This document shows, in pieces, positions 6,205-7,339 of a DNA stretch of 7,339 nucleotides; positions within the stretch are counted from its first letter, which is position 1; each line of letters starts with the position of its first letter. The DNA is from JBGYPP01 sp041838515 (GTDB taxonomy: Bacteria > Bacillota > Clostridia > Lachnospirales > Lachnospiraceae), in assembly GCA_041838515.1 (NCBI GenBank), contig JBGYPP010000025.1, forward strand, positions 1 through 7,339. The letters run 5' to 3'. Made by a program: the position numbers and the translations under genes. The notes under the pieces were generated by a model, which saw only the letters and a list, made by a program, of their open reading frames with translations, was not told where the DNA came from and did no database searches.

Positions 6205-7101
6205 CTACAATCCAAATGCGCCAGCCGCCTCCCCGCACACAGCCGCCAAGCGCGCCTCCCAGGCCTCCTCCAGCGGATAATCCCGGGCCTCCTGCCCCTG
6301 CTGCGAAGATTTTGCAAACTCTTGTTCAAAATCTCTGCCCTCCACTGGCTCCGGCAGCGTCTTGGCCTTTTGGAGGCAGAGCAAAAATTCCACATTGCCC
6401 TCAGGTCCCTGTATAGGGGAATAGGACAGGCCCAATATTTGGTAGGACCATGCCCCGGCAAAAAACATCACCTTGCGCAGCACCTGCGCCCAGATATGGG
6501 GATGGCGCACTACTCCCTTCTTGCCCACCAATTCCCGGCCGGCCTCAAATTGGGGCTTGACCAGCACAACGCCTCTGGCGCCGGGCGACAGCAGAGGCCA
6601 GGCCGGCGGCAGCATCTTGACCAGAGAGATAAAGGACACGTCCATGGAGAAAAAATCCGCCGGCTCCGCCAGCTGCCCCGGCTTCAGATAGCGGAAATTG
6701 GTCTTTTCCATGGACACCACCCTCTCATCGATGCGCAGCTTCCAATCCAGCTGGCCATAACCCACATCTATGGCATACACCTTGGAGGCCCCCCTCTGGA
6801 GCATACAATCGGTAAACCCCCCCGTAGAAGCGCCCACATCCATACACACCAGGCCGGACAGATCCATCTGCCACAGATCCAGCGCCTTTTGCAGCTTCAA
6901 ACCGCCCCGGCTGACAAAGGGCAGGGGATTCTCTCTCAGGCATATCTCCAAACCCTCGGGCTTAAAGAGCGCGCCAGGCTTGTCCTCCCTCTGCCCGTCC
7001 ACAAATACCAGCCCCGCCATAATGCTGGCTTTGGCCCTCTCCCTGGAGGGGCTAAACCCCCTCTGAACCAGCAGTACGTCCAGCCTCTCCTTTTTGCCCA
7101 T
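6205..7101 (-). CDS. tlyA: TlyA family rRNA (cytidine-2'-O)-methyltransferase (hemolysin A family)
   Basis: A 298-residue protein with an N-terminal S4 RNA-binding domain (about residues 5-65, beginning RLDVLLVQRGFSPSRERAK) followed by an FtsJ/RrmJ-type Rossmann methyltransferase. The SAM-binding loop is DVGASTGGFTD (88-98). The K-D-K-E tetrad of 2'-O-ribose methyltransferases can be placed at K69, D154 (SMDVSFISL), K182 (VLVKPQFE) and E238 (GNVEFLLCL). Characterised relatives methylate cytidines in 16S and/or 23S rRNA and thereby affect capreomycin sensitivity; the target here is inferred. The old name 'hemolysin A' should not be read as a toxin. The ATG at 7101 is chosen because the S4 domain starts straight after it and GGAGG precedes it, although the spacing is only 3 nt. 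The first 50 nt overlap the end of dxs in another frame. About 50 residues after the fold (from roughly 248) are polar, E/Q-rich and not recognisable to me. The gene ends in TAG. Confidence 0.93.
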   Translation of the reverse strand: MGKKERLDVLLVQRGFSPSRERAKASIMAGLVFVDGQREDKPGALFKPEGLEICLRENPLPFVSRGGLKLQKALDLWQMDLSGLVCMDVGASTGGFTDCMLQRGASKVYAIDVGYGQLDWKLRIDERVVSMEKTNFRYLKPGQLAEPADFFSMDVSFISLVKMLPPAWPLLSPGARGVVLVKPQFEAGRELVGKKGVVRHPHIWAQVLRKVMFFAGAWSYQILGLSYSPIQGPEGNVEFLLCLQKAKTLPEPVEGRDFEQEFAKSSQQGQEARDYPLEEAWEARLAAVCGEAAGAFGL

Positions 7102-7339
7102 ATGCCTCCCGTATCCTCTGACATACCGCCTCGGCGGACAGCCCCAGTTTCTCCTTCAAGATATCCACGGCGCCGTGTTCCACAAAGCCGTCCGGCAAGG
7201 ATATGGACAGATGCGCCAGGGCCAGCGCCCTATCGCTGATGATACTGCCCACAGCCTCTCCAAAACCGCCCTTGCGAACATTCTCCTCCAGGCTCACAAG
7301 CAGGCTGTGGTCGCAGGCCGCCGACACCACGGCCTGCCT
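7052..7339 (-). CDS. dxs: 1-deoxy-D-xylulose-5-phosphate synthase, C-terminal end (partial at window edge)
   Basis: These are the last 95 residues of Dxs, the thiamine-diphosphate enzyme that condenses pyruvate with glyceraldehyde-3-phosphate in the first step of the MEP isoprenoid pathway. The gene enters from the right edge at a codon boundary and stops at a TAG (7054-7052). The visible part is the transketolase C-terminal domain. It carries the family stretch SLEENVRKGGFGEAV and, further on, SLPDGFVEHG, which line up with the E. coli Dxs tail (VEENAIMGGAGSGV and GLPDFFIPQG). A short extra tail (GQKGEAGRTAGSEGV) follows the usual end and exists because the reading frame runs 50 nt into tlyA. 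The catalytic and cofactor-binding domains lie outside the window, so activity cannot be judged. The dxs-tlyA pairing is common in Firmicutes and supports the call. Confidence 0.93.
   Translation of the reverse strand, partial: RQAVVSAACDHSLLVSLEENVRKGGFGEAVGSIISDRALALAHLSISLPDGFVEHGAVDILKEKLGLSAEAVCQRIREAYGQKGEAGRTAGSEGV
7105..7109 (-). promoter_or_regulatory. Shine-Dalgarno of tlyA
   Basis: Minus-strand GGAGG lies inside the dxs coding end, only 3 nt (CAT) before the tlyA ATG at 7101. The spacing is short, but the match is good and no other ATG fits the S4-domain start. Confidence 0.6.

Noticed and set aside
6189..6461. N-terminal extension of nadK to the upstream ATG at 6461
   Set aside because: The 91 extra residues are Arg/Trp-rich, lie wholly over tlyA coding sequence, and are unlike NAD kinases; a strong ribosome-binding site precedes 6188.
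6322..7239. A 305-codon open frame on the plus strand
   Set aside because: It is antisense to tlyA and dxs, low-complexity His/Gln/Pro-rich, and has no family motif; it is a shadow of biased codon use.
1..7339. A novel defence, mobile or CRISPR-like system
   Set aside because: All space is filled by recognisable housekeeping genes. There are no regular spaced repeats, transposase, integrase or toxin-antitoxin pair.

Overview
The window is a compact, fully co-directional piece of bacterial chromosome in which every supported gene lies on the minus strand. Read in the direction of transcription, from the right edge to the left, the order is: dxs (3' end only), tlyA, nadK, argR, recN, a small zinc-finger/membrane protein, then polA. 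The dxs-tlyA-nadK-argR-recN order is a well-known Firmicutes (Clostridia/Bacilli) backbone cluster. The zf-HC2 protein and polA directly after recN, instead of the spoIVB-spo0A pair seen in many Clostridium and Bacillus relatives, fit my memory of Lachnospiraceae-like Clostridia, but that placement is an inference. The DNA is moderately GC-rich. The codon habits are unusual: AUA is the commonest isoleucine codon in nadK, and six of the seven genes end in TAG.

Layout. 7339-7052 is the end of Dxs (isoprenoid precursor synthesis). It overlaps the start of tlyA (7101-6205, rRNA methyltransferase) by 50 nt. nadK (6188-5361, NADP supply), argR (5345-4863, arginine repressor) and recN (4854-3175, double-strand-break repair) follow with gaps of 16, 15 and 8 nt. 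The argR stop codon is built into the recN Shine-Dalgarno sequence. A 51-nt gap then leads to a 112-codon ORF for a ZAS-type zinc-finger protein with one C-terminal membrane helix (3123-2785). This gap is the largest in the window and holds a fair sigma-A-like promoter. polA (2776-5) follows after 8 nt, with its ribosome-binding site made of a G-tract fused to the preceding stop codon. No stretch of 300 bases lacks a gene. I see no RNA gene, CRISPR array, IS element or intrinsic terminator.

The genes look like one long housekeeping transcription unit, possibly boosted by an internal promoter before the zinc-finger gene. recN and polA both serve DNA repair and may be co-expressed. I find no convincing new multi-gene system. 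The points worth a second look are: the orphan anti-sigma-like protein between two repair genes; a PolA that has lost all three proofreading motifs; a 20% GC island and three G/C heptamers in polA's linker and vestigial exonuclease region; the G8 ribosome-binding site of polA; and the TAG-stop, AUA and T-before-ATG biases.
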